From: CAYMEV01 sp964389675 [NCBI: uncultured Candidatus Sumerlaeota bacterium]
GTDB lineage: Bacteria; CAYMEV01
Assembly (NCBI GenBank): GCA_964389675.1
Contig: CAYMEV010000004.1
Coordinates: forward strand, 1-64,000
Reading direction: 5' to 3'
Length of the DNA stretch: 64,000 nt
Part shown: positions 17,715-25,559 of the stretch, in pieces
Layout of the letters: each line of letters begins with the position of its first letter
How positions within the stretch are numbered: position 1 is the stretch's first letter
Notes under the pieces: generated by a model
Databases searched by the model: none
What the model was told of the DNA's origin: nothing
Seen by the model: the letters and a program-made list of their open reading frames with translations, nothing else
Made by a program: the position numbers and the translations under genes

Positions 17715-18419
17715 ATGGCAATATTATTATTATTCGATATAGATGGAACTCTGCTGAATAGTGCTGGCAGCGGAAGAAGAAGCCTCAAAGAAAGCATTAA
17801 TTCAGTTACAGGAATGAACTGTGAGAATGCAGTAAATTTCAGCTTCATGGGTAAAACTGACAGGTTTATCATTCAGTCCATACTAAAAAATCTCAATGTA
17901 TCAAACAGCGAAATATTAATAAAGAACATAAAGCAGGAATACTTCAAGAAGCTTAGATACAATATTGAAAATAATCATAAAAAGGCACAGATTCTGGGAA
18001 TTGAGAAATTCCTCAGGATCATCAATAGCAAAACTGGAATCAAGGTCGGGCTTCAGACCGGTAATTTCAGGCAGGGGGCTTTTATTAAGCTTCAAAGCCT
18101 TAAACTGGACGCATTCTTCAGGGTTGGAGGGTTTGGAGATGCATGCACTGAGCGGGTTGATGTGATCAGGCACGCCCTTGATGAATCAGCCTCCTTTTTC
18201 AATATGGATTTTTCCCCGGATGAAATTATTGTAATAGGCGATACACCTGCAGATATATATGCCGGTAAGGCTTTTAACACAAGGACTATTGCAGTATGTT
18301 CAAACCCCGGCATGCATAAGGGCCTGGTAGAGAGCAAACCCGATCTCCTGATAGAGGACTTCAGAAATCATGATCACCTCCTGGGCTTTATTAATAATGG
18401 AACAAAATTCATTAACTGA
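17715..18419 (+). CDS. HAD-family hydrolase, phosphoglycolate phosphatase-like
   Basis: A haloacid dehalogenase-type phosphatase of 234 residues. Motif I is DIDGT, with nucleophile Asp8 and acid Asp10; motif II is the Thr in GLQTGN (about 114-119), and motif IV is GDTPADI (about 175-181). Motif III Lys is plausible within the region before it. The helical cap between residues about 15 and 95 is the C1 type found in Gph- and phosphoserine-related enzymes. The substrate cannot be assigned; two-carbon or sugar phosphates are usual. AAAGGGA precedes ATG 17715. It is 31 bp upstream of the ECF sigma factor gene and may share its transcript. Confidence 0.88.
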   Translation: MAILLLFDIDGTLLNSAGSGRRSLKESINSVTGMNCENAVNFSFMGKTDRFIIQSILKNLNVSNSEILIKNIKQEYFKKLRYNIENNHKKAQILGIEKFLRIINSKTGIKVGLQTGNFRQGAFIKLQSLKLDAFFRVGGFGDACTERVDVIRHALDESASFFNMDFSPDEIIVIGDTPADIYAGKAFNTRTIAVCSNPGMHKGLVESKPDLLIEDFRNHDHLLGFINNGTKFIN

Positions 18420-18450
18420 TTGTATCTTTTCTAATGTAAAGGAGAATTAT

Positions 18451-19077
18451 ATGAATGAGAATGAACTGATCAGGCGCGTAAAACTGAAGGATGAAGAAGC
18501 ATATACGATACTGATTGACACTTATAAGAACCAGCTTTCCAATTTTATATACAGAATAGTCTGGGATGAAGAAATGACAAAGGATCTTGTTCAGGATACA
18601 TTCATCAAGGTTTTCCTGAATATAGATAAATATGAATATATCACGAAATTTAAGACATGGCTTTATACGATAGCAACAAACCTGTCCATAAACCAGTGGC
18701 GCAGAATGAAAAAGCGAAAAATATTATCAATTCAGGCGCTTGCTGAAAACCATATCAGCGCACCTGTTTCAGAAACAATATCAAAGCCTGCGGACGACTG
18801 CCCCCTGGACAGCCTTTTAGTCAAGGAAAGGAGACAGTTAATAAACAGAGCGCTTTCAACACTTAAACCCAAATACAAGATACCAATAATTCTTTTTGAT
18901 TTTGAGCAGCAGAGCTATGAATCAATATCGGAAATACTTCAGATTCCTGTCGGTACTGTAAAATCGAGGATACACAGGGCCAGGCTCCTGCTTAAGAAGA
19001 AACTGCAGCCATATATAGATTTTAATATAGAATATCATAAAGAGGATACAAAAAAGCAATGGATTGCAGCAAGATAG
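18451..19077 (+). CDS. RNA polymerase ECF-type sigma factor
   Basis: A sigma-70 family protein of 208 residues with region 2 (about 5-75, including LVQDTFIKVFLNIDKY and the RNA polymerase-binding helices) and region 4 (about 130-185, ending VGTVKSRIHRARLLLKKKL, the -35-binding helix-turn-helix). Region 3 is missing, as expected of extracytoplasmic-function sigma factors. The open frame reaches back to 18370, but ATG 18451 has AAAGGAG six bases upstream and starts at the conserved NENELIRRVKLKDEEAY. It overlaps the following anti-sigma gene by 19 bp, the usual arrangement for a sigma/anti-sigma pair. The signal it responds to is unknown. Confidence 0.93.
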   Translation: MNENELIRRVKLKDEEAYTILIDTYKNQLSNFIYRIVWDEEMTKDLVQDTFIKVFLNIDKYEYITKFKTWLYTIATNLSINQWRRMKKRKILSIQALAENHISAPVSETISKPADDCPLDSLLVKERRQLINRALSTLKPKYKIPIILFDFEQQSYESISEILQIPVGTVKSRIHRARLLLKKKLQPYIDFNIEYHKEDTKKQWIAAR

Positions 19078-19562
19078 ATAAATACATAGAGCCTCTTTTC
19101 AATAACAGGCTTTCAGCGGAGGAAGCAATATCAATAAAAAACCATATACTCTCCTGTGACCGCTGTTATTCAAAACTCAGCGAGGAATATAAAATAAGCC
19201 TCGAACTTTATGCAATGCCCAGAATAAAAACAGGTATAAGCACTGCAGATATTATGTCTTCACTCAAACAGCATGATTCATTCAATATAATCTCATATAA
19301 TACCCCGCCCAAATCAAGGGTCATAGCATATCTGAAAGTGGCTTTGTATATACTTCTGCTTCTTACCTCGGTCTTTCTTTTGCTTGGAAAAAACAGGGGT
19401 ATCGCCAGCAGCAATAAAAGCCTGCAGACAAAGGCATATATGGAAAGCTATAAGCATCCGAATATTCTCAAGATTGACAATATACAGGTTGTAAATGAAA
19501 TCATGCCATACTACCGGGAATCAAGCCTGGCTAAAAATGCATCATCGGAAGATATTTTTTAA
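19059..19562 (+). CDS. Membrane anti-sigma factor with zinc-finger domain
   Basis: The N-terminal cytoplasmic domain carries the HxxxCxxC zinc motif of ZAS anti-sigma factors (His29, Cys33, Cys36), which is expected to hold the adjacent ECF sigma factor inactive. One transmembrane helix lies at about 88-110, and a short 57-residue tail would be outside the membrane. The gene overlaps the sigma gene by 19 bp, so the two are made together. The extracytoplasmic tail has no recognisable sensor domain, so the signal could be transmitted by proteolysis or a partner. The 3' end forms one arm of a perfect inverted repeat shared with the convergent HtrA-like gene. Confidence 0.88.
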   Translation: MDCSKIDKYIEPLFNNRLSAEEAISIKNHILSCDRCYSKLSEEYKISLELYAMPRIKTGISTADIMSSLKQHDSFNIISYNTPPKSRVIAYLKVALYILLLLTSVFLLLGKNRGIASSNKSLQTKAYMESYKHPNILKIDNIQVVNEIMPYYRESSLAKNASSEDIF

Positions 19563-19600
19563 GCAGTAATCAGCACACTATCTTTCAAAAAATATCTTCC
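19547..19600. repeat. 14-bp perfect inverted repeat across a convergent gene junction
   Basis: Arms GGAAGATATTTTTT (19547-19560) and AAAAAATATCTTCC (19587-19600) are exact reverse complements separated by 26 bp. The left arm encodes the last residues of the anti-sigma factor and the right arm the last residues of the convergent HtrA-like protein. The T and A runs are on the loop side of the stem, not after it, so it is not a classical intrinsic terminator, though it would form a stable hairpin in transcripts of either strand. Confidence 0.75.
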
Positions 19601-20855
19601 TGACTGTGCCGTTTCTTATAATAACCAGCTCGGATGCAATGCCTTTTTCAATATTTTTAAGAAGTTCCCTTAAAGATCTTTCATCCCCCGTTATTATTAT
19701 ATCCATAACCTTTATTATATTGCATAGAACTGCGCCCTCGCTTATTGAAAGGACCAGATAGCCAGGCTCATCAATGTTGTAGGTACTTCTTATCTGGTCA
19801 TTCAGAGATAGCAGTTCCATACCGCTGATCTTAAGCAATTTGTGAGGGCCTGTGCCCTCTTCTCCGAGCAAGATCTGTTTTTTCATCCTCAGATTGTTTC
19901 TTATTATGGTAATCTCATAGGACAGCCCGGAATAAGAGCTGAAATAAATAGCATCATAGAGATCCGTAATGCTTCTACAGTAAAGGCTGTTAACAGCAAG
20001 AATCTGGTCTTCTTCTTTCAGGTCTGCTTTTTCTGCAGGGGAATCTTTCATGATCTCCTTGATAAAGATTCCTCCCTTTTTTTCTGACACTTTTATCCCG
20101 ATCCTTGGCCTGGATCTTATCTGCTCATTAAATTCTCTGCTGTAAATATACTTTGCATAATCAAGGCTGTAGCCAAAGCCGGTAAATACATCATCAAATC
20201 TTTTGACTGACGCGCTCTCATTTTTAATGAGGCCATCGTTCCTTATAAGACCGGCAAAAATACCTATCACATCTCCAGCGGAAGAGATTATAAGTGATCC
20301 GGGCCTGCTGTAGCAGCTTTTTAAATCAAAGGTCAGCAGTGCATCTTTGACTGTTTTTATCCTTGTTACCTGATAAGATACCATATTATCAGATAGTGTC
20401 ATAAGTATACAGCTATCATCAGGTTCAGGGCGATAAATATTATCCAGACGCATAACATTGAATTCTCTGTCAAGGTAGAGCATTGCCAGATCCAGATAGG
20501 GATGCATAAAATGGGATGATACCTCAAAGGTATTGCCATCCTGGTCTTTGATAATTATTCTTTCTGAGCCTTCTGCAATCTCCTTTACAGTGATGACAGC
20601 AGATGAGTTTACAAAAAAACCGCTTGCAATGTGCTTTTTTGTAATTCTGGTCCCGGAGAATTTCAGGTTTTGATTGCGGAAAGTCTTATAGCCTTCTACA
20701 ATTACAAGGTTTTTTTTATACTTTTCAACAATATGCTGATACTGCCCTTCCTGGTAGGCTGAGATAACTGATACGCCATTAATAAAGCAGAAGAGCACTA
20801 CGGCAATACCTGCAACATAAAGTGCTATATTGTGAATTCCCTTAGATACCGGCAT
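19578..20855 (-). CDS. HtrA-like protein with two PDZ domains and a degenerate protease domain
   Basis: A membrane-anchored protein of 425 residues: one N-terminal helix (about 9-31), a trypsin-like domain of the HtrA/DegP kind (about 40-235) and two PDZ modules (about 245-330 and 340-425). Alignment to the HtrA motifs shows the TNxHVV position as ITVKEIAEG, with Glu92 where the catalytic His should be. Asp122 is kept in LDLAML, but the GNSGG site is replaced by SRPGS (183-187), so the nucleophilic Ser is lost. It should therefore be proteolytically inactive. The frame extends to 20942, but ATG 20855 has AGGAG ten bases upstream. It is convergent with the sigma/anti-sigma pair, so a role in that signalling is possible but only inferred. 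Confidence 0.85.
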   Translation of the reverse strand: MPVSKGIHNIALYVAGIAVVLFCFINGVSVISAYQEGQYQHIVEKYKKNLVIVEGYKTFRNQNLKFSGTRITKKHIASGFFVNSSAVITVKEIAEGSERIIIKDQDGNTFEVSSHFMHPYLDLAMLYLDREFNVMRLDNIYRPEPDDSCILMTLSDNMVSYQVTRIKTVKDALLTFDLKSCYSRPGSLIISSAGDVIGIFAGLIRNDGLIKNESASVKRFDDVFTGFGYSLDYAKYIYSREFNEQIRSRPRIGIKVSEKKGGIFIKEIMKDSPAEKADLKEEDQILAVNSLYCRSITDLYDAIYFSSYSGLSYEITIIRNNLRMKKQILLGEEGTGPHKLLKISGMELLSLNDQIRSTYNIDEPGYLVLSISEGAVLCNIIKVMDIIITGDERSLRELLKNIEKGIASELVIIRNGTVRKIFFER

Positions 20856-20935
20856 ATATAAAATTCTCCTGCTTATTATAAAACAATAAATCATGTAAAC
20901 TGTTCCGTATTGTTTTGATGCCTGGAAAAATGTTA

Positions 20936-20965
20936 TTGACAAATCCTTTCACTTAGTAGCATAAT
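20936..20965 (+). promoter_or_regulatory. Sigma-70-type promoter for the gene at 21000
   Basis: A perfect -35 box TTGACA (20936-20941) is separated by 18 bp from CATAAT (20960-20965), five of six matches to the -10 consensus. The predicted transcript would start near 20972, about 28 bases before ATG 21000, and run into the reductase and response regulator genes. Confidence 0.65.
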
Positions 20966-20999
20966 TAAAAGACATAAATACACATTTTCAGGGAAGAAG

Positions 21000-21935
21000 A
21001 TGAGAGTTCTTATAACCGGCGCGGAAGGATTTGTAGGTCAGCACATCTTTACTGCTCTCACTGAAAGCAGTTTTGATGTCTGCGGCTGCTATTATCAAGG
21101 CAGGGGAGCTGAATCTTTCATTGAAAGATACAGAGATAAGCTTGATTTTCTTGATATTAAAAATAAAGATAAAACTGAAGAATTTATAAAATCAGCATGC
21201 CCTGATGCAGTTGTGCACCTTGCGGCCGTTTCTTTTGTTCCGGAAGGCGGGAAAGACCCATATAATATTATAATGACAAATATTTACGGCACCCAGAATA
21301 TTATCTCAGGAATACAATCCCTTGATAAGGACTGCCATATCATATTTGCATCATCAGGAGAGGTCTATGGAAGCCCTGAAAAGGGGGCAGTTATAACAGA
21401 AAAATCTGAATTAAAGCCAAAAAGCCTGTATGCAATTACCAAGCTTACAGGAGAATATCTATGCCTTAATTCAGATATTCCAGCTGTTATTTTCAGGCTG
21501 TTCAACCATACAGGCATAGGGCAGAGGACTGATTTTGTAATTCCAAGTTTTGCCAGGCAGATTGCGGAGATTGAAGCGCGGGGGCAAAGTGAGCTTAAAG
21601 TCGGTAATCTTGATTCATATAAAGATTTCCTTGATATAAGGGATGTTGTGGATGCATATGTAAAAGCAGTAAAAAATCCTGCAGCAGGTGTATATAATAT
21701 CTGCTCCAGCAGGACATACAGGCTTTTTGACATAGTCCAGGGCATGATCCGGCATTCAGGAAAGGACATAAAAATTACAGTTGACCCGGAAAGGTACAGA
21801 AAGAGTAAAGGAGGGGATTTTATGGCTGTAAATGAAAAATTCAGCTCTGTTTATAATTGGCATCCCAAGATTAAAATTGATTGTACATATAAAAATTTGA
21901 TTAATTATTTTCGTAGTAAGGAGGACATAGCATAA
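21000..21935 (+). CDS. NAD(P)-dependent sugar-nucleotide epimerase/reductase, Rmd-like
   Basis: An extended short-chain dehydrogenase of 311 residues with TGAEGFVG (6-13) for dinucleotide binding, the catalytic Tyr144 and Lys148 (YAITK) and an upstream Ser in SSGEVYG. The segments FNHTGIGQ, FVIPSFARQIAEIE and YNICSSRTYRLFDIV resemble GDP-6-deoxy-4-keto-mannose reductase (Rmd), which makes GDP-rhamnose, better than generic UDP-glucose epimerases. No gmd gene is present in the window to supply the keto-sugar, so the substrate is tentative. A good promoter precedes it and AGGGAAG lies before ATG 21000. It overlaps the response regulator start by one base. Confidence 0.85.
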   Translation: MRVLITGAEGFVGQHIFTALTESSFDVCGCYYQGRGAESFIERYRDKLDFLDIKNKDKTEEFIKSACPDAVVHLAAVSFVPEGGKDPYNIIMTNIYGTQNIISGIQSLDKDCHIIFASSGEVYGSPEKGAVITEKSELKPKSLYAITKLTGEYLCLNSDIPAVIFRLFNHTGIGQRTDFVIPSFARQIAEIEARGQSELKVGNLDSYKDFLDIRDVVDAYVKAVKNPAAGVYNICSSRTYRLFDIVQGMIRHSGKDIKITVDPERYRKSKGGDFMAVNEKFSSVYNWHPKIKIDCTYKNLINYFRSKEDIA

Positions 21936-22315
21936 TGCCCTACAATATCCTGGCAGTAGATGATAACGATGACATACTGAATCTGATAGAAGGTCTCCTG
22001 ATTGATGAGAAGCAGTTTAATATCATTAAAGCGACATCAGGTCAGAAAGCACTTGAAATCCTTGAAAAAACACCTGTTGATATTGTAATCCTGGACCTGA
22101 TGATGCCCGAGATGGACGGTATGGAAGTACTGAATATCATCAGGAATAATCCCAAGACAAAGGACCTGAAAGTAATCATACTGACTGCAAAAGACAGTAT
22201 TACTGATTTCTCCGAAAGTCTTGAGAAAGGGGTTTCACTCTATCTGAACAAGCCATTCAGCTATGAGAAGCTTAAATATAGCCTGGATGCAGTATTAGAA
22301 AAAAAGCTGGACTAG
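21935..22315 (+). CDS. Single-domain response regulator
   Basis: A stand-alone CheY-like receiver of 126 residues with all key residues: the acidic pair Asp9/Asp10, phospho-acceptor Asp54 (LDLMMPEMDG), the Thr in ILTAKD near 83 and the Lys in NKPFSYEKL near 107. There is no output domain, so it would act by binding a partner. No histidine kinase gene adjoins it. Its start shares the last base of the reductase stop (TAATG), with a GGAGG about 12 bases upstream. Its TAG stop sits on a CTAG palindrome that also supplies the stop of the convergent membrane protein. Confidence 0.93.
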   Translation: MPYNILAVDDNDDILNLIEGLLIDEKQFNIIKATSGQKALEILEKTPVDIVILDLMMPEMDGMEVLNIIRNNPKTKDLKVIILTAKDSITDFSESLEKGVSLYLNKPFSYEKLKYSLDAVLEKKLD

Positions 22316-22791
22316 TTATCCCTTAAGGTTTTCAGCAGGGTTTCTGAGTCATACAGATATTCAAAAGCAAAACTATAATTTCTTTTTTTTGCAAAAATTT
22401 TCATGGTTTTAAGCCTTTTCCCAAAAGTAAGTTTTGGAATTGGCTGAAGATATATCCTGAATTTTATCTCCTTTGTATTTATTTCCTCTTTTTTCCCCAG
22501 AAATCTTATGATAATGCATCCGGGGCATCTGTATAATTTTGTAAGCAGGGTAATAACAAATATCAGGATCGCTTTCAGTGAAATGTAAAGGATAATAAAG
22601 GCGAACATTACTGCAAAAATGAATATATAGTATGAATTTATGGGCATTCTGAAGTATTCAAGATAGAATGATATTGCCTCCAGGCCTGAACTCATGAGAT
22701 GAATGATTAAAACTATATCAAAGAGCAGTATCATTATATATGACAATATCTCAATTATCAGCCTGCTTTTCTCAAAGTTTAACTGGTCCAT
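22312..22791 (-). CDS. Small membrane protein with two helices, unrecognised
   Basis: I do not recognise this 159-residue protein. It has two strongly hydrophobic segments (about 11-33 and 52-83), then a short CPGC pair near residue 89 and a basic cytoplasmic tail of about 65 residues. A bitopic or hairpin inner-membrane protein is likely. AAGGAG eight bases before ATG 22791 supports the start. It overlaps the convergent response regulator gene by 4 bp at a CTAG that gives TAG on both strands. Upstream, 154 bp separates it from the divergent FHA gene. Confidence 0.7.
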   Translation of the reverse strand: MDQLNFEKSRLIIEILSYIMILLFDIVLIIHLMSSGLEAISFYLEYFRMPINSYYIFIFAVMFAFIILYISLKAILIFVITLLTKLYRCPGCIIIRFLGKKEEINTKEIKFRIYLQPIPKLTFGKRLKTMKIFAKKRNYSFAFEYLYDSETLLKTLRDN

Positions 22792-22945
22792 GGATTAAGC
22801 TCCTTATTATAATAATAGCAGAAAATCATATTTTTTAAATACTTATTCTTAAGGATGATAATAAATCTCAATCAACATGTTGACACTTTTTGATCTTGCT
22901 GGTATAATGAAAAGTACATAAGCAGTATGGCAGAAAAGGAAGAAT

Positions 22946-23434
22946 ATGATAATTGTATGCCCCAGATGCGGCCTTAAGGGTAATTCAAGCATTGACACAA
23001 GCACTGTTAAAAAGCTTAAGTGCAAGAAATGCGGTCATATTTTTTCATTAAGCCATGACTCCGGTGAACCTGTACAGCCCCTGCCTGACACCCCTGCAAT
23101 AATAAGGACACAGGATCCTGATAGAGACATACCCTCCAGTATGGGCGCACATATACTTACTGTTTTAAGCGGTGTCCAGCTTGGGAAAAAGTTCAGGCTT
23201 ACGAAATTCCAGAATATAATCGGCAGGAGGAATGCTGATATCACACTGAATGATCCAATGATATCGAGACAGCATGCTATACTGGAGATCTTTGATACAA
23301 AGGTGCTTTTAAAGGACCTGGGCAGTGCAAACGGCATATATTACAATGGAAAAAGGATAAAAATTGTAATTCTGAACAATGGAGACAAAATACAGCTTGG
23401 TGAAACCATACTCCAGTATACTTCAAATCAATAA
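22946..23434 (+). CDS. Zinc-ribbon and FHA-domain protein
   Basis: The N-terminal MJ0042-type zinc ribbon has CPRC (Cys5, Cys8) and CKKC (Cys26, Cys29). A linker rich in Pro and Asp leads to a forkhead-associated domain (about 68-160) with the conserved GRR (near 93), SRQH (109-112) and GSANGIYYNG. FHA domains bind phosphothreonine peptides, so this protein should read the output of a Ser/Thr kinase. The only kinase-like protein in the window (at 8371) appears inactive, so the partner must lie elsewhere. AAGGAAG precedes ATG 22946. The 162-residue length and ribbon-FHA order are common in Deltaproteobacteria. Confidence 0.9.
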   Translation: MIIVCPRCGLKGNSSIDTSTVKKLKCKKCGHIFSLSHDSGEPVQPLPDTPAIIRTQDPDRDIPSSMGAHILTVLSGVQLGKKFRLTKFQNIIGRRNADITLNDPMISRQHAILEIFDTKVLLKDLGSANGIYYNGKRIKIVILNNGDKIQLGETILQYTSNQ

Positions 23435-23498
23435 AAAATGCTTGACTAAATCCCTCAAATATTAATGATTAAATGATAAGTTATTGAGGTGGCTTTTT

Positions 23499-23873
23499 AT
23501 GTATTTAAAGTTTTTAAGAGTAAAATTGCACAGGGCAGTCATTACTGAGTCAAATCTTCTTTATGAAGGCAGCCTGACAATTCCGAAGGATATACTGTCA
23601 AAATCAGGTTTAAAACCCTTTGAAGCAATAGATGTATACAATATTAATAATGGCAGCAGGTTCTCAACATATGTTATAGAAGGCGATAAAAAAAAGGAAT
23701 TCTGCGCAAATGGTGCAGCTGCAAGAATGGTCCAGCCAGGCGACAGGGTAATCATAGCTTCATTTCAGTATATAGAGCCTGATTCTAAAGAGGATACAAA
23801 AATCAATATATTCAGCTTCGATGAAAACAATAATATAGCAAATATCCAGGAAAAGAAAGTATTTGATGATTAG
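23499..23873 (+). CDS. panD: Aspartate 1-decarboxylase, pyruvoyl-dependent
   Basis: PanD makes beta-alanine for pantothenate. It is a self-processing enzyme: cleavage between Gly24 and Ser25 (LYEGS) creates the pyruvoyl cofactor, and both residues are at exactly the E. coli positions. KLHRAVIT (9-16), a conserved Tyr22, NGSRFSTYVI, NGAAARMVQPGD and VIIASF complete the family pattern. The 124-residue length is typical. The frame reaches a TTG at 23484, but ATG 23499 with GAGGTGG upstream is the family start. It overlaps nadA by 8 bp. Both enzymes bear on aspartate (PanD uses it; NadA condenses iminoaspartate), which may explain the pairing away from panB-panC. Confidence 0.95.
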   Translation: MYLKFLRVKLHRAVITESNLLYEGSLTIPKDILSKSGLKPFEAIDVYNINNGSRFSTYVIEGDKKKEFCANGAAARMVQPGDRVIIASFQYIEPDSKEDTKINIFSFDENNNIANIQEKKVFDD

Positions 23874-24771
23874 AGAGATCTCAAAAGAGATAGAAATCCT
23901 TAAAAAAGAGAAAAATGCCATAATACTGGCACATAATTACCAGCCTTCCGATATACAGGAAATCGCGGATTTTACCGGAGACAGTTTTGAGCTTGCAAAA
24001 ATCGCAAAAAATACTAAAGCTGACACTATTGTATTTTGCGGCGTATCCTTCATGGCAGAGAGCGCATTTATACTTAATCCTGATAAGACAGTCCTTCTTC
24101 CTGATACTGATGCCGGATGCGGGCTTGCAGATATGATAGATGCAGAATCCCTTAAGGATTTCAAGGAAAAACACCATGCACCTGCGGTAACATATATCAA
24201 TTCATCAGCCAGAACCAAGGCAGTATCAGATATAACATGCACCTCATCAAACTGTTTAAAAATAATTGAAAAAGCAGATAATGACACTGTAATCGTTTCC
24301 CCTGATAAAAACCTTGCCTATTATATTCAGAAGAATACCCGCAAGAAGATCATTCCCTGGCCCGGGCATTGCTATGTCCATAACACCCTGACACAGAATG
24401 CTGTACTGAAAGAGAAAGAACAGCACCCTGATGCGCTGATTCTAGCACACCCGGAGTGCAGAAAAGAAGTACAGGATATTTCAGACCATATCTTTTCAAC
24501 ATCGCAGATGATAAATTTTGCAAAAGCCTATAGAGGCAAAGAGCTCATAATATGTACAGAAAGGGGTATCCTCCACCCTCTGAAAAAGATAAACAGCCAC
24601 ATCAGCTATATATTTCCCGACCAGGGCCTTTTATGTTATGAAATGAAGCTTATAAGCCTTCAAAAGGTGAGAGATGCCCTGAAATATAATCAATTCATAA
24701 TCTCAGTTCCTGAAGATATAAGAAAAAAGGCAATGAGATCGCTTGAAAGGATGCTTGAATACGGTAAGTAA
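23866..24771 (+). CDS. nadA: Quinolinate synthase A
   Basis: NadA condenses iminoaspartate with dihydroxyacetone phosphate to quinolinate for NAD synthesis, using an oxygen-sensitive [4Fe-4S] cluster. The three ligand Cys are visible and spaced as in characterised enzymes: Cys85 (DAGCGLADM), Cys169 (WPGHCYVH) and Cys257 (GLLCYEM). AHNYQPSDIQEIADFTGDS near the start and AHPECR are further signatures. The length of 301 is normal. ATG 23866 is used; a TTG three bases earlier is possible. No nadB or nadC is found in the window, so iminoaspartate may come from an L-aspartate dehydrogenase or from nadB elsewhere. The gene is coupled to panD and followed 6 bp later by the first RsbW-like gene. Confidence 0.96.
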   Translation: MIREISKEIEILKKEKNAIILAHNYQPSDIQEIADFTGDSFELAKIAKNTKADTIVFCGVSFMAESAFILNPDKTVLLPDTDAGCGLADMIDAESLKDFKEKHHAPAVTYINSSARTKAVSDITCTSSNCLKIIEKADNDTVIVSPDKNLAYYIQKNTRKKIIPWPGHCYVHNTLTQNAVLKEKEQHPDALILAHPECRKEVQDISDHIFSTSQMINFAKAYRGKELIICTERGILHPLKKINSHISYIFPDQGLLCYEMKLISLQKVRDALKYNQFIISVPEDIRKKAMRSLERMLEYGK

Positions 24772-24777
24772 ACCTAA

Positions 24778-25194
24778 ATGAAGGAATATATAAAATTCGG
24801 CTTTATTTCCTATGTGCCAAATCTCAACTTTATAGACGATATCTTTGAGAGCGTCGGCAAAATCTACAGCATTCCTGAAAATAAGCTTTATGACATTATA
24901 CTGGGAACACGGGAAGCTGCGGTAAACAGTATAAAACACGGTTATAAGGCCTGCAGCGGAATGGTTGATATAATCCTGGAAATAAGCTTCAATGATAGAA
25001 GATTTATGGAAATTACTATTGTGGATCATGGAACAGGTTTTAACCCTGAAAGGATACCAGATCCTCTCGACAAGAAGAACCTTTTGAAACCGTCAGGACG
25101 GGGCATACTCCTGATAAAGCACCTTAGCGACCATTGCTCCATTGAGAGCAGTCCTGCTTCAGGAACAAAGGTAAATTTTCGAAAATATTTATAA
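24778..25194 (+). CDS. RsbW/SpoIIAB-like anti-sigma serine kinase (complete motifs)
   Basis: A small GHKL-type ATPase of 138 residues with an intact N box (REAAVNSIKHGY, about 45-56), G1 box (DHGTGF, about 81-86) and G2 box (GRGILLIKHL). Such kinases phosphorylate STAS-domain antagonists on Ser and sequester a sigma factor or another partner. The adjacent STAS gene is the likely substrate. It begins 6 bp after nadA and is the first gene of a four-gene partner-switching module (24778-27701). No alternative sigma factor of the sigma-B type is encoded beside it, so the regulated target is not visible. Confidence 0.9.
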   Translation: MKEYIKFGFISYVPNLNFIDDIFESVGKIYSIPENKLYDIILGTREAAVNSIKHGYKACSGMVDIILEISFNDRRFMEITIVDHGTGFNPERIPDPLDKKNLLKPSGRGILLIKHLSDHCSIESSPASGTKVNFRKYL

Positions 25195-25211
25195 AATACC
25201 CAAAGGAGAGT

Positions 25212-25559
25212 ATGATGCTAAAAATTTCCAACAGGATCGATAAGGAAAAGAATGTTTCAATACTGTACCTGGATGGTCACATTGAAACAAACTCCTTTCA
25301 AATATTTGAACAGGAGCTCAATAGCCTGTTAAAGCAGCAATTTTTCAGGATTGTCATCAACTGCTCTGGGCTAAAGTATATAAACAGCGCAGGATTAGGG
25401 GTAATTGTAGGGCTGATAGAGGAGATCCGGGATAAAAATGGCGATATCAAGTTCTGCTGCATGAATGAAAATGTAAATAAGATATTCGATTTAGTCGGGT
25501 TTAACCAGTGTTTTAAGATTTTTGACAAGGAAAACCAGGCCCTAAATGCATTCGAATAA
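25212..25559 (+). CDS. STAS-domain anti-sigma factor antagonist
   Basis: A 115-residue STAS protein of the SpoIIAA/RsbV kind. The phosphorylation loop reads YINSAGLGVIVG, with the acceptor Ser of the SAGL motif near residue 59. When unphosphorylated it would bind the RsbW-like kinase and release the kinase's partner. Two adjacent ATG codons at 25212 and 25215 could serve; AGGAG lies three and six bases before them, so 25215 has the better spacing. It overlaps the second RsbW-like gene by 14 bp, which indicates tight co-expression. Confidence 0.92.
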   Translation: MMLKISNRIDKEKNVSILYLDGHIETNSFQIFEQELNSLLKQQFFRIVINCSGLKYINSAGLGVIVGLIEEIRDKNGDIKFCCMNENVNKIFDLVGFNQCFKIFDKENQALNAFE

